Shown here piece after piece: positions 7,762-15,038 of a stretch of DNA of 40,255 nucleotides. Source of the DNA: Patescibacteria group bacterium (GTDB lineage Bacteria > Patescibacteriota > Saccharimonadia > UBA4664); NCBI GenBank assembly GCA_028288925.1, contig JAQGHG010000016.1, positions 1-40,255 on the forward strand, given 5' to 3'. The position numbers and the translations under genes were made by a program. How positions within the stretch are numbered: position 1 is the first letter of the stretch; the number at the start of each line of letters is the position of its first letter. The notes below the pieces were generated by a model, which searched no databases, was not told the origin of the DNA, and saw nothing but the letters and a program-made list of their open reading frames with translations.

Positions 7762-8886
7762 TTAGCGGGCTTGGACGGCGGGAACTTTGACCTGTTCCCA
7801 GGGGAATTCGGCGCGGCCGAAGTGGCCGTAGGCGGCGGTGGCTTTGTAGATGGGGCGGCGCAGGTCGAGGCCCTTGACGATGCCGGCGACGGAGGTGTCG
7901 AGGAGTTCCGTCATAAAGTCGGCGATCTCTTGATCGCTGGCATGAGCGGTGCCGAAGGTCTCGACTTCTTGCATGACGGGCTTCTTGGCGCCGATGAAGT
8001 AGGCCAGGGCGACCTCGGCGCGGTCGGCGAGGCCGGCGGCGACGAGGTTTTTGGCTAGGTAGCGGGCGGCGTAGGCGCCGGAGCGGTCGACCTTACTGGG
8101 GTCTTTGCCGCTAAAGGCGCCGCCGCCGACGCGGGCGTAGCCGCCGTAGCCGTCCACGACGATCTTGCGTCCGGTCAGACCGGCGTCGCTGCGCGGCCCA
8201 GGCAGGTGCCAGACGCCGGTGCCGTTGACGATGAAGTTGCCGTCGCCGATCTTGAAGCCGTACTCGGAGAGTATGGGATCGACGATGTGGCCGCGGATAT
8301 CGGCACGGACTTGTGCTAGTTGGATATCTTCGCGGTGCGGTATGGCGACCGTGACGTGGGTGACTTCCACCGGCTTGTCGTTTTCGTAGCGTACGGTTAC
8401 TTGGGCCTTGCCATCGGGCCGCAGGTAGCCAAGCTTGCCGGATTCGCGGGCTTCGTCGAGCGCCTTGGTGAGGCGGTGCGCTAACATGATGGGCAGCGGC
8501 ATGAGCTCGGGTGTTTCGCGGCAGGCGTAGCCAAACATCATGCCCTGGTCCCCCGCTCCGTCCAGGTCGACGCCTTGGGCGATTTCGGCGGATTGGGTGC
8601 CGATGTAGTTGTCGATCGCCGCGTTGTCGGCGAAGCCCAGCTTGGGATCGGTGTAACCAAGGCGGGTAATTTCGCGGCGGGCGACCTGAGCGTAATCGAC
8701 CTTGGCGGTGGTGGAAATCTCGCCGAGCAGGACGACGCGGCCTTCGGTGGCGGCGGCTTCGACGGCGGTGCGGGCACGTGGGTCTTGCTCTAGTACGGCG
8801 TCGACGATGGCGTCGGAGATTTGGTCGCAGATCTTGTCCGGGTGGCCGGCGCAGACTGATTCGGATGTGAACGATGGGTAGGGCAT
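7762..8886 (-). CDS. metK: S-adenosylmethionine synthetase
   Basis: A 374-residue methionine adenosyltransferase, making SAM from methionine and ATP. Family landmarks are SVCAGHPDKICDQISDA at the N terminus (His and Asp of the active site), the GAGDQGMMFGYA signature near residue 110, and the P-loop-like GGGAFSGKDPSKVDRSGAYAARY. Length is normal. The gene sits directly behind a SAM-I riboswitch and an intrinsic terminator whose T run ends one base before the ATG, so it is almost certainly under feedback control by its own product. It supplies SAM for the several methyltransferases in the window. Confidence 0.97.
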   Translation of the reverse strand: MPYPSFTSESVCAGHPDKICDQISDAIVDAVLEQDPRARTAVEAAATEGRVVLLGEISTTAKVDYAQVARREITRLGYTDPKLGFADNAAIDNYIGTQSAEIAQGVDLDGAGDQGMMFGYACRETPELMPLPIMLAHRLTKALDEARESGKLGYLRPDGKAQVTVRYENDKPVEVTHVTVAIPHREDIQLAQVRADIRGHIVDPILSEYGFKIGDGNFIVNGTGVWHLPGPRSDAGLTGRKIVVDGYGGYARVGGGAFSGKDPSKVDRSGAYAARYLAKNLVAAGLADRAEVALAYFIGAKKPVMQEVETFGTAHASDQEIADFMTELLDTSVAGIVKGLDLRRPIYKATAAYGHFGRAEFPWEQVKVPAVQAR

Positions 8887-8887
8887 T

Positions 8888-8925
8888 AAAAAAAGCCTTT
8901 CTCCTAGCGTCGAGGTAAGAAAGGC
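8888..8925 (-). terminator. Intrinsic terminator of the SAM riboswitch expression platform
   Basis: On the minus strand GCCTTTCT and AGAAAGGC form a perfect 8-bp stem with a 15-nt loop, followed at once by seven T. The metK ATG begins one base after the T run. The only Shine-Dalgarno candidate (AGGAG, plus-strand 8901-8905) lies in the loop and 3' arm of this hairpin, so the same fold could block both elongation and initiation. Confidence 0.88.
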
Positions 8926-8935
8926 ATGCTTGCGG

Positions 8936-9040
8936 CTATCTTCCTCTTGGCGAGGCTAGATGTAGCACCGTTCCTCGCTTTGACGCGGGGATGGTTGCTG
9001 GCGGGTCATAGGGCTAGGTCCCTGTCCGCGCTCTTGATAG
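8936..9040 (-). promoter_or_regulatory. SAM-I (S-box) riboswitch
   Basis: The minus-strand leader of metK follows the S-box consensus in order: CTATCAAGAG at the 5' end, AGGGACCTAGCCCTATGA (P2/kink-turn region), GCAACC, then GGTGCTACATC, and a closing GATAG. The outer CTATC/GATAG arms pair perfectly as P1. The order, spacing and position before a SAM synthetase all fit a SAM-sensing OFF switch acting through the adjacent terminator. Confidence 0.92.
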
Positions 9041-9111
9041 GTAATTACGTTGGTAATGAACACTTTGAGGTTACCATAGTGACAATGATTGTTGCAACTG
9101 GTTTCGCGAGT

Positions 9112-10251
9112 TTACTCTTGGCGGCTGGATGTGGCGACAAGGCTGAGCAAAAGCGCGGCTCGGAGGGGCTCGCCATTGCCGGCTTGGCGAAAGTAGGCGG
9201 CCCGGTCGTCGCTGTCGATCTGGGGATCGAGCTCTGGAACGAGCGCTATGCCCGTGGATTTGTCGCGCGCGCCGGCTTCGACCCGGGGCAGAGGATGCAG
9301 GACGCGCGCTTCCGGTTTGAGGCTTTGGAGCTGCTTGGGCCCGATGCTGAGGCTGCCGGCGGCTTGTTCGTATTGTTTCGCGAGGAGGCCGCGGAATTCG
9401 GCGGAGTCTTGGGGGTGGGTCATTTGCGCGAATGGAGGCTGCTGAGTTAGCTCGCGGGCCATTTGTTCGAGCTGGATACGTGTGGCGTAGACCACATCGG
9501 AGGCCGCTAGTATGTCGTGGCCGAGGGCGGAGCGGGGCTCAAAGCCGACGCCGTGCCGGCGCAGGTAGGCTAGGATGCCGTCGCCGGGAGTTTCTCCGGC
9601 GCCCATCTGTAAGCTGGGGGGCGAGACGAATACCATCTTGATATTGTCGAAGCGGGCCATGAGGTAGGCTAGCGAACGGGCGGTGCGTCCGTAGCGCAGA
9701 TCGCCGACCATGGTGATGGTGAGGTTGTCAAGGCGCCCGAATTCGCGCCAGATGGTGTAGACGTCGAGGAGGGCCTGGGTGGGGTGCTGGTTGCCGCCGT
9801 CGCCGGCGTTGATGACCGGCACGGTGCTCACCCGGGCGGCGCGGGCGGCGGCGCCGGCTTTGGGGTGGCGGATGATAATGGCGTCGGCGCCGTATTCGCA
9901 GAGCATTCTGACGGTATCTTCGATGCTTTCGCCCTTTACTTCGGAGGAGAATTCGCCGGCGTTTTCGGTGCCGATGACGTCCGCGCCAAGTACCTTGGCG
10001 GCTGTTTCGAAGCTGAAGCGCGTGCGGGTGGACGGCTGGCCAAACACGCTAAAGACGCGGGTGCCCGCCAGGGTTTTTTGGAGTTGCCGGCGGCCGGCCC
10101 ACGTCTCGTCGAGAGCGCGAATACGGTCTGCTAGGCGGAAGAGTTCTAATAGTGTCCCGGTGTTTTGGCCGAAGGGTTGCGCCTCGATGACGTGATGGCT
10201 GGGGAGCTTTACGGCGTCCGCCAGCGTTACGGGTTCGAGGGCGCGCTTCAC
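9112..10251 (-). CDS. pyrB: Aspartate carbamoyltransferase, catalytic subunit
   Basis: A 379-residue transcarbamylase joining carbamoyl phosphate to aspartate, the committed step of pyrimidine synthesis. It carries the carbamoyl-phosphate loop FGQPSTRTRFSFE, the SSEVKGES loop (Lys from the neighbouring subunit), GGNQHPTQALLD, and HPLPRVEAGARD, which is the ATCase rather than the OTCase form. It is about 70 residues longer than the usual 310, with an N-terminal extension and an inserted segment (GLLAKQYEQAAGSLSIG) before the HPLP motif. It starts with GTG five bases after the stop of the carbonic-anhydrase-like gene, so the two form an operon. No pyrI-type regulatory subunit is nearby. Confidence 0.93.
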   Translation of the reverse strand: MKRALEPVTLADAVKLPSHHVIEAQPFGQNTGTLLELFRLADRIRALDETWAGRRQLQKTLAGTRVFSVFGQPSTRTRFSFETAAKVLGADVIGTENAGEFSSEVKGESIEDTVRMLCEYGADAIIIRHPKAGAAARAARVSTVPVINAGDGGNQHPTQALLDVYTIWREFGRLDNLTITMVGDLRYGRTARSLAYLMARFDNIKMVFVSPPSLQMGAGETPGDGILAYLRRHGVGFEPRSALGHDILAASDVVYATRIQLEQMARELTQQPPFAQMTHPQDSAEFRGLLAKQYEQAAGSLSIGPKQLQSLKPEARVLHPLPRVEAGARDKSTGIALVPELDPQIDSDDRAAYFRQAGNGEPLRAALLLSLVATSSRQE

Positions 10252-10256
10252 GCGGC

Positions 10257-10712
10257 TTAGACCACGCCGGCTTGGTGCAGCTCGGGACGGGTAACGAGAT
10301 GGCCGCCAGGGTCGACCACACGGGTGTGGACGGTGACCTCGCCTTCTTCGGCGCCGGCCGTGATGAGCGCGTCGTGGACGGCTTCGGCGGCTTGGTCGAG
10401 GTCGGTGTAGAGACGCCCGGCTTCCTCGGTGGGGCTAGCAAAGGTGATGCCGGCGAGGTTGTAGGCGCCACAATCGGTGTGGCTCTCGATGTATATGTCG
10501 GTGACGTGGTTAATCATATAGGCCGCGACAACTTGCTTGATGGCCGATCGCCGGTCGTCCTCGCTGAGGAAGGCGATACCGCCACCGGCGATTTTGGGGC
10601 TAAAGGCGCCGCCCTTGAGTTGTTTGATAAATGCGACGTCGGCGTCGACGAGACGATCGTCGATGCAGCCAAAGAATACGCTTTTGGCGGTGTGTGGGGC
10701 GATTGTGGACAT
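10257..10712 (-). CDS. Beta-carbonic-anhydrase-like protein
   Basis: A 151-residue protein with the zinc-site pattern of beta-carbonic anhydrases: FFGCIDDRL (C-x-D-x-R) near the N terminus and ESHTDCGAYN (H-x-x-C) near the middle, with the AGGG stretch between. All zinc ligands and the Asp-Arg dyad are present, but the protein is shorter than classical enzymes (about 200). A GGAGG Shine-Dalgarno site lies 10 nt before the ATG. Transcription appears linked to pyrB, which may reflect bicarbonate or carbamoyl-phosphate metabolism. Activity is not assured, since small family members of unknown substrate exist. Confidence 0.75.
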   Translation of the reverse strand: MSTIAPHTAKSVFFGCIDDRLVDADVAFIKQLKGGAFSPKIAGGGIAFLSEDDRRSAIKQVVAAYMINHVTDIYIESHTDCGAYNLAGITFASPTEEAGRLYTDLDQAAEAVHDALITAGAEEGEVTVHTRVVDPGGHLVTRPELHQAGVV

Positions 10713-10765
10713 GTGGGTGGTTCCTCCGGGGCAGATGGTGGCATCCGCTGATCATTACGCAACTC

Positions 10766-10793
10766 ATCATACACCCACTGGCAGAATTGCTAA
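10766..10793 (-). promoter_or_regulatory. Candidate promoter of the carbonic-anhydrase-like/pyrB operon
   Basis: Minus strand TTAGCA (-35), 16-nt spacer, TATGAT (-10), giving a leader of roughly 45-50 nt before the ATG at 10712. A second perfect TATAAT lies farther up at 10880-10885 and could start a longer leader. Confidence 0.45.
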
Positions 10794-10838
10794 AGATCGT
10801 AGGCTAATAAGGGGGTATTTTTGTGAGTATGAAGCAAA

Positions 10839-10844
10839 TATAAT
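10839..10844 (+). promoter_or_regulatory. Candidate -10 box (TATAAT) for corA
   Basis: A consensus TATAAT on the plus strand without a good -35. It would give a leader of about 100 nt before corA. I see no known Mg-box motif in that leader. The rest of the 10713-10951 gap holds only these opposed promoter elements. Confidence 0.35.
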
Positions 10845-10951
10845 GCTTAAGCTAGACAAATTAGGCAACTTGTAGGATGATTATATCAATGTCCTCTCGT
10901 ACTGGGTAAGACCAGTGCAGTGTTTTTATGATTAGCTGACGAGGAGCGCTT

Positions 10952-11878
10952 ATGATCAGTTATTTTTATCGTAGCGTGCGCGAAGAGCAGCTGGCTAAGC
11001 TGCCCAAATTCCGGACCGGGGCCTGGGTATACGCCGAGAACCCAACCGAAGACGAGCTGGCCCATCTAACGAGCAAGTTTAAGCTCGACGTGGACCTGCT
11101 CAAGGACGCGCTCGACCCGGATGAGATCCCCCGCATCGAGGTCGAAGACGACATCGTCTATATGTATATGCGGTATTCGTACCGCCGCGGTGATGTGGTG
11201 GAGACGGATCCGGTACTTTTGGCGGTGGGACCAAACTTTGTGGCTAGCATAAGCCGACGCGCGTTGCCTGATGTTGAGCGGTTGCAGACCAATAAACAAC
11301 TTTTTACCACCCAGCGGGCCAAGCTGTTGCTGCTTTTGCTGAGACACTTGGTGTTGAGCTACGAGACGAACGTGAACTACCTGAATCGCCAGATCCGGGG
11401 CGTACGCGCGCGGTTGAACATATCGACCGTGAACAACCGGGACTTCGTGCAGTTCGTGGTGATCGAAGACGCGCTCAACTCGTTTTTGGCGGAGCTCGTG
11501 CCGGCCAACTTGCTGCTCCAGACATTACTTTCGGGCCGCTACAAGCTGACGTTTTACGAGGAAGACAAGGATTTGATCGAAGACCTCGTGCAAACTACCC
11601 GCCAGCTCAACGAAACGAGCCGGGCCAGTCTTCACACCATCGTGAACATCCGCGAGGCATATTCCAACATCATGACCAACAACCTAAACCGCCGTGTGGA
11701 GCTGCTCACCTCGTTGACCGTCGTGTTGACGCTGCCGACGATCGTATTTAGCCTGTGGGGTGTGAACGTGCCGGTGCCGGGTAAGGAAAACCCGCACGCG
11801 TTTGTCTACCTTATCGTTAGTACATTGCTGGTCATGGGTGTGATTTTGTACTGGCTGTATCGCAAGCGCTGGCTGTAA
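10952..11878 (+). CDS. CorA family divalent metal ion transporter
   Basis: A 308-residue CorA-type channel: a long acidic/helical cytoplasmic domain (residues 1-245), then two transmembrane helices at the C terminus (LTSLTVVLTLPTIVFSLWG and VYLIVSTLLVMGVILYWLY) ending in the basic KRWL. The selectivity loop reads GVN rather than the usual GMN, a substitution seen in some family branches that may change ion preference. A textbook GAGGAG Shine-Dalgarno site lies 6 nt upstream of the ATG. The probable role is Mg2+ or Co2+ uptake in the inner membrane. The 3' end is convergent with the next gene, 4 nt away, with no terminator between. Confidence 0.88.
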   Translation: MISYFYRSVREEQLAKLPKFRTGAWVYAENPTEDELAHLTSKFKLDVDLLKDALDPDEIPRIEVEDDIVYMYMRYSYRRGDVVETDPVLLAVGPNFVASISRRALPDVERLQTNKQLFTTQRAKLLLLLLRHLVLSYETNVNYLNRQIRGVRARLNISTVNNRDFVQFVVIEDALNSFLAELVPANLLLQTLLSGRYKLTFYEEDKDLIEDLVQTTRQLNETSRASLHTIVNIREAYSNIMTNNLNRRVELLTSLTVVLTLPTIVFSLWGVNVPVPGKENPHAFVYLIVSTLLVMGVILYWLYRKRWL

Positions 11879-11882
11879 CGCG

Positions 11883-12134
11883 CTACTTGCTATGGTTGGA
11901 TTCGGCGATTGTAAGGATGAGCTTGTCCATGCGCTGATTGAGATCGTTGCGAACGGCGTTGACCTCTGTGTGGACCTGATGTTTAAGCGCCGTGAGATCG
12001 GCTTCGATGTTGTCGAGCCGCTGGGTGGTTTTGCCGAGATTGAAGACTTTGCTGGCTAACCACAAGAAGCCGCCCATCACGAGAGCAACGGTGGAGGCTA
12101 TGGTGCTAAGGGTGGTCCAGTCTGGGGAAGCCAT
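11883..12134 (-). CDS. Small membrane protein with coiled coil
   Basis: An 83-residue protein with one transmembrane helix (TIASTVALVMGGFLWLASKVF, about residues 11-31) followed by a heptad-rich coiled coil (LDNIEADLTALKHQV, LNQRMDKLILTI). It resembles small bacterial membrane-tethered coiled-coil proteins of no known function. An AGGAG site lies about 10 nt before the ATG. It is divergent from the APH-like gene. Confidence 0.65.
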   Translation of the reverse strand: MASPDWTTLSTIASTVALVMGGFLWLASKVFNLGKTTQRLDNIEADLTALKHQVHTEVNAVRNDLNQRMDKLILTIAESNHSK

Positions 12135-12185
12135 GGGTGAGTATCTCCTGTAATTGGTATTTTATCATAGGATATAGTACGGCTC

Positions 12186-12214
12186 TTGTTCGGTCAAGAA
12201 TGACTTGCTATACT
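12186..12214 (+). promoter_or_regulatory. Promoter of the APH-like gene (leaderless start)
   Basis: TTGTTC (-35), 17 nt, and an extended -10 TGCTATACT, then CTTGGT and the ATG at 12221. The same TGCTATACT-C element precedes the start at 35436. Confidence 0.75.
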
Positions 12215-12220
12215 CTTGGT

Positions 12221-13135
12221 ATGTCAGACGTACGAGACCTTGCCGTTACCGACCCCGAAGTTTTATTGCACCGGATACGTCTGGCGTTTCCGGATGTGCA
12301 ATGGCGAATGTTCCGGTTCTTGGATCACGGCTGGGATCATCAGGTAATTATCTTGGACGAACGGATTGTGTTCCGTTTTCCGAACTCTACGGAGTATTTG
12401 AATCTATTTCGCAATGAGCGGGAATTTTTGGAGCTGATGGCGAAACGCTGTCCGATTCCAATGCCCCGGTATACCTATATGGCGCCGGATGGATCGTTCG
12501 CGGGCTACGAGATGGTGCCTGGCTTGGAGCTGCGCGCCGAGCTATTCTCGGCTCTTTCCGCGCCGGAGCGGGAGCGTTTGGCCGGCCAGTTGGCGGACTT
12601 TCTGACGGCGCTGCACACTACTCCCCTGGCCGAAGTCGAGCCGCTGAAGGTGGAATGGGAAGATCCGGCGGAGTATCAGGAATGGCTCGTGAAGGGCGCC
12701 AAACAGCATCTTGAGGGTCTATTGAGTGAGCGCGATTACGCGAAAGTTCAGGAGATATTGGCCGAGTTTGCTACATTGGTGCCGCAAGATTTGCCCAAAA
12801 CGTTGGTCCATCAGGATGTGTCGGATGAGCATTTGTTATGGGATGCGGAGGCAGGCCGGCTGGGCGTGATCGACTTTAGCGACCGTGCCTTGGCGGACCC
12901 GGCGGTGGATTTCGCGGAATTGTATTTGTATGGGGCGGATTTTGTGGGTGAGGTGTACGCGCGGTATCGCGGGCCGAAAGATGGGGATTTCCTGCGCCGG
13001 GCTCGGGTGTATGAACGCCGGGTAGGCGTGGATTTGCTGATTGATTCGTGTGAAGACAACAAAATTTCTTTCGTAGAGGCCAAGGCGGTGTTTGACCGCG
13101 TGACTACTCCCCCTTCTGGGCCGCGCAAGAAGTAA
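12221..13135 (+). CDS. Aminoglycoside phosphotransferase (APH) family kinase
   Basis: A 304-residue protein kinase-like small-molecule phosphotransferase. The catalytic loop reads LVHQDVSDEHLLWD (H-x-D...N replaced by H) and the metal motif VIDFSDRALADPAVDFAEL is typical of APH/choline kinase-like enzymes. The N-lobe shows DERIVFRFPN. Natural substrates of such genes range from antibiotics to sugars and fructosamines, so resistance should not be assumed. The ATG at 12221 is chosen over one at 12137 because the promoter lies between them. A short DNA relic similar to its first codons is found at 15205-15290. Confidence 0.82.
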   Translation: MSDVRDLAVTDPEVLLHRIRLAFPDVQWRMFRFLDHGWDHQVIILDERIVFRFPNSTEYLNLFRNEREFLELMAKRCPIPMPRYTYMAPDGSFAGYEMVPGLELRAELFSALSAPERERLAGQLADFLTALHTTPLAEVEPLKVEWEDPAEYQEWLVKGAKQHLEGLLSERDYAKVQEILAEFATLVPQDLPKTLVHQDVSDEHLLWDAEAGRLGVIDFSDRALADPAVDFAELYLYGADFVGEVYARYRGPKDGDFLRRARVYERRVGVDLLIDSCEDNKISFVEAKAVFDRVTTPPSGPRKK

Positions 13136-13169
13136 GACTTCGTCCCAAGCGTGAACGATAATGACGCGT

Positions 13170-13880
13170 TTAGCCATGCTTCTGCACCCACTCCGTAAGT
13201 AATCGCTTATATCCTGCCAAAAGCTCATCAGTCTCTAGCCGATGAGAGGCACCTTTCATGACTACATACTCAAGCTGATCTTTATCGGCGACAGCATTGA
13301 CGTAATTAAGCGTCGATTGATGTGGGATATATTCGTCGTTCTCAGCTTCAATGATTTGGATTGGGCTGTGGTAATTGTGTAATGCGGTGAGCGCTTTATT
13401 ATCCGCGATCTCTACGATCGTATTGTGCCAAGCAGTTAGGGCTTCCGACGAAGCCTGTGGCTGCTGCGGATCGTTGAATCCCTCGTCAGGATAATTGGCT
13501 GGAACGTGAAGGGACAAATAAGCTACTTGCCGCCGTTCGCTCAGGAGTGCGCCCGTATATGCGCCAAAGCTACCACCTACTACACCAATCGCTACATCTT
13601 GGCCGACCTGCTGCTTGAGGAAATCGTAAGCTATGACCGCATCCTTGAGAAAGTCGGCTCGTGAGAGCTTGGCCAAATCACCTTTGCTGGTTTTATTTCC
13701 GCGCATATCGTAGGTCATGCTAGTGCAGCCAAGATCGACGAGGGCTTGAGCGGCATCGAGATTTTGGCGGCCTGTCCAGCCTTGGATGAATAGAAACGCA
13801 AATGGGCTTGGGTGCTGGGCGGTAAGCAGATTACCGGCAACTTTGTCGTCATCGGAAGTAAAGCTTATCTGGGCCATCAT
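13170..13880 (-). CDS. Alpha/beta hydrolase (dienelactone hydrolase/prolyl peptidase-like)
   Basis: A 236-residue alpha/beta hydrolase. The nucleophile elbow is GVVGGSFGAYTG (G-x-S-x-G), the acid is in EAENDEYIPH, and the His in KGASHRLET, so the triad is complete. The oxyanion region is LFIQGWTGRQN. There is no signal peptide, so it acts in the cytoplasm. Its ATG overlaps the stop of the DUF952 gene (ATGA), the last step in a four-gene chain. Substrate unknown; ester or peptide hydrolysis is the generic expectation. Confidence 0.82.
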   Translation of the reverse strand: MMAQISFTSDDDKVAGNLLTAQHPSPFAFLFIQGWTGRQNLDAAQALVDLGCTSMTYDMRGNKTSKGDLAKLSRADFLKDAVIAYDFLKQQVGQDVAIGVVGGSFGAYTGALLSERRQVAYLSLHVPANYPDEGFNDPQQPQASSEALTAWHNTIVEIADNKALTALHNYHSPIQIIEAENDEYIPHQSTLNYVNAVADKDQLEYVVMKGASHRLETDELLAGYKRLLTEWVQKHG

Positions 13881-14245
13881 CTAGACTCCTTGATTTTATC
13901 GGGCTCAACAAACATGCCCTCCTTATCTTTTTCGAGAAGGATCGTCGCATACACGGCATCAACGTTGAGTGGGCCATAAATATGCGGAAAGGTGCCAGCC
14001 CTGCCGCTTAGAGCACCTTCATGTTTGATTGGGGGTTTGACCTTATCCTCGTCGATCAGAAGAAGTACGAGACCGTCACGATTGATAAACCGGCGGTTAG
14101 CAATTTCGAGTGTCTGGTCTGGGAACGAGCAGTGGATGAACCCCACTTCGGCAAGCGTTGAATCAACGGTAGACTGCGTGTACTGGCCAGCTTTGAGGGC
14201 TTGCTGCCATACATCCTGGCGAGTTATTGCGACGATAGTTTTCAT
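13877..14245 (-). CDS. DUF952 family protein
   Basis: A 122-residue protein matching DUF952: the pattern GFIHCSFPDQTLEIANRRF followed by LVLLLIDEDKVKPPIKHE and FPHIYGPLNVDAVYAT is characteristic. The family is widespread, small and of unknown function, and adopts an ADP-ribosyltransferase-like fold as I recall. It overlaps both neighbours by 4 nt (ATGA), indicating translational coupling. Confidence 0.82.
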   Translation of the reverse strand: MKTIVAITRQDVWQQALKAGQYTQSTVDSTLAEVGFIHCSFPDQTLEIANRRFINRDGLVLLLIDEDKVKPPIKHEGALSGRAGTFPHIYGPLNVDAVYATILLEKDKEGMFVEPDKIKESR

Positions 14246-14787
14246 AGATTTGTCTCATTGGACAATTTAATACGCACCTTCTCGGTCATACTGCTGGTGC
14301 TGACATAGCCGAGTGCGTCCACATCAGGACCATACAGCTCAATCATATCGAGGTCTTGGCGCGGGAATAGACGCGCGCCCGGTATGAGCTTGCCATCTTG
14401 GAGCGACTGCTTGAGCTTCGTGTATTCCTCGGCTTCAAGATAGAAGTCCACATCGCCGACGTGGTGGCGGTAGGGGTCGGGCTTGCGAATATACAAATGC
14501 GTGTAGGTGGTTTCTGGCACGTTGTCTTTAGCAGCAACCACAATGGGCTCATGCAGCTCAAAATATTTTTGATTAGGATCGTCAGATGGTTCCGTTAGTT
14601 CCCGACGAATAGCGACCAAACGCTCGTATTCGTCGTCGTAATGGCAGAAGATGCCTATATTACCGGCATTGGGTAGGCATTTTCCAAATGACTGCTCGCA
14701 GAGGCCGTAACACGCAAAGTGAGTATAGGCTATGGCTTCGAGCAGTTCTTGCTTGCTCTGGATGGGGCTAAATCGGTAGAGTTGCAT
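14242..14787 (-). CDS. Hypothetical protein, 181 aa
   Basis: Not recognised. It is a soluble mixed alpha/beta protein with several Cys and His in the first third (THFACYGLCEQSFGKCLPN, FCHYDDEYERL) and a conserved-looking core (THLYIRKPDPYRHHVGDVDFYL). No signal peptide or membrane helix. It sits between the AroE-like mini-gene (2 nt) and DUF952 (ATGA overlap), so it belongs to the same operon; its role is presumably tied to those small-molecule enzymes. Confidence 0.65.
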   Translation of the reverse strand: MQLYRFSPIQSKQELLEAIAYTHFACYGLCEQSFGKCLPNAGNIGIFCHYDDEYERLVAIRRELTEPSDDPNQKYFELHEPIVVAAKDNVPETTYTHLYIRKPDPYRHHVGDVDFYLEAEEYTKLKQSLQDGKLIPGARLFPRQDLDMIELYGPDVDALGYVSTSSMTEKVRIKLSNETNL

Positions 14788-14789
14788 GG

Positions 14790-14996
14790 TTACTTTACCG
14801 CCTCCAACAACGCTTTCCCCATCACCTCAAACGGTGCTTCCTCGCCTGTAAACAGCTCCATCTGGAATGTTGTAATGGGCGTATACGCGGCGTTTACGCC
14901 AATGGCTGCATAGCCCGCATTGTGCATAGCGGCACCGAGGCTATTCTGTTTAGCGGCGAAGGACACGATGAGGGTGGTTTCTTTGGTGATTGTCAT
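14790..14996 (-). CDS. AroE-like N-lobe mini-protein, 68 aa
   Basis: The first 40 residues resemble the N-terminal substrate-binding lobe of shikimate dehydrogenases (NSLGAAMHNAGYAAIGVNAA, compared with the H-S-x-S-P-x-M-H-N pattern), but the protein stops where the family would go on and has no NADP domain. It is either a truncated relic or a stand-alone small protein. A TACAAT box 6 nt before the ATG and tight coupling to three downstream genes show it is probably expressed as the operon's first cistron. Confidence 0.5.
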   Translation of the reverse strand: MTITKETTLIVSFAAKQNSLGAAMHNAGYAAIGVNAAYTPITTFQMELFTGEEAPFEVMGKALLEAVK

Positions 14997-15002
14997 AGGG
15001 CT

Positions 15003-15008
15003 ATTGTA
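15003..15008 (-). promoter_or_regulatory. -10 box of the 14996-13170 operon (leaderless start)
   Basis: TACAAT on the minus strand, then AGCCCT and the ATG. No clear -35. Confidence 0.5.
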
Positions 15009-15038
15009 TCTTACACGGTAGCATTACTAGCTTGCCAC

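Noticed and set aside
10850-10951. Magnesium (M-box) riboswitch upstream of corA
   Set aside because: The ~100-nt leader lacks the conserved M-box segments and no stable multi-helix fold is evident.
12137-12220. N-terminal extension of the APH-like protein from an ATG at 12137
   Set aside because: The extension overlaps a well-spaced promoter whose predicted start is at 12221, and its residues have no family character.
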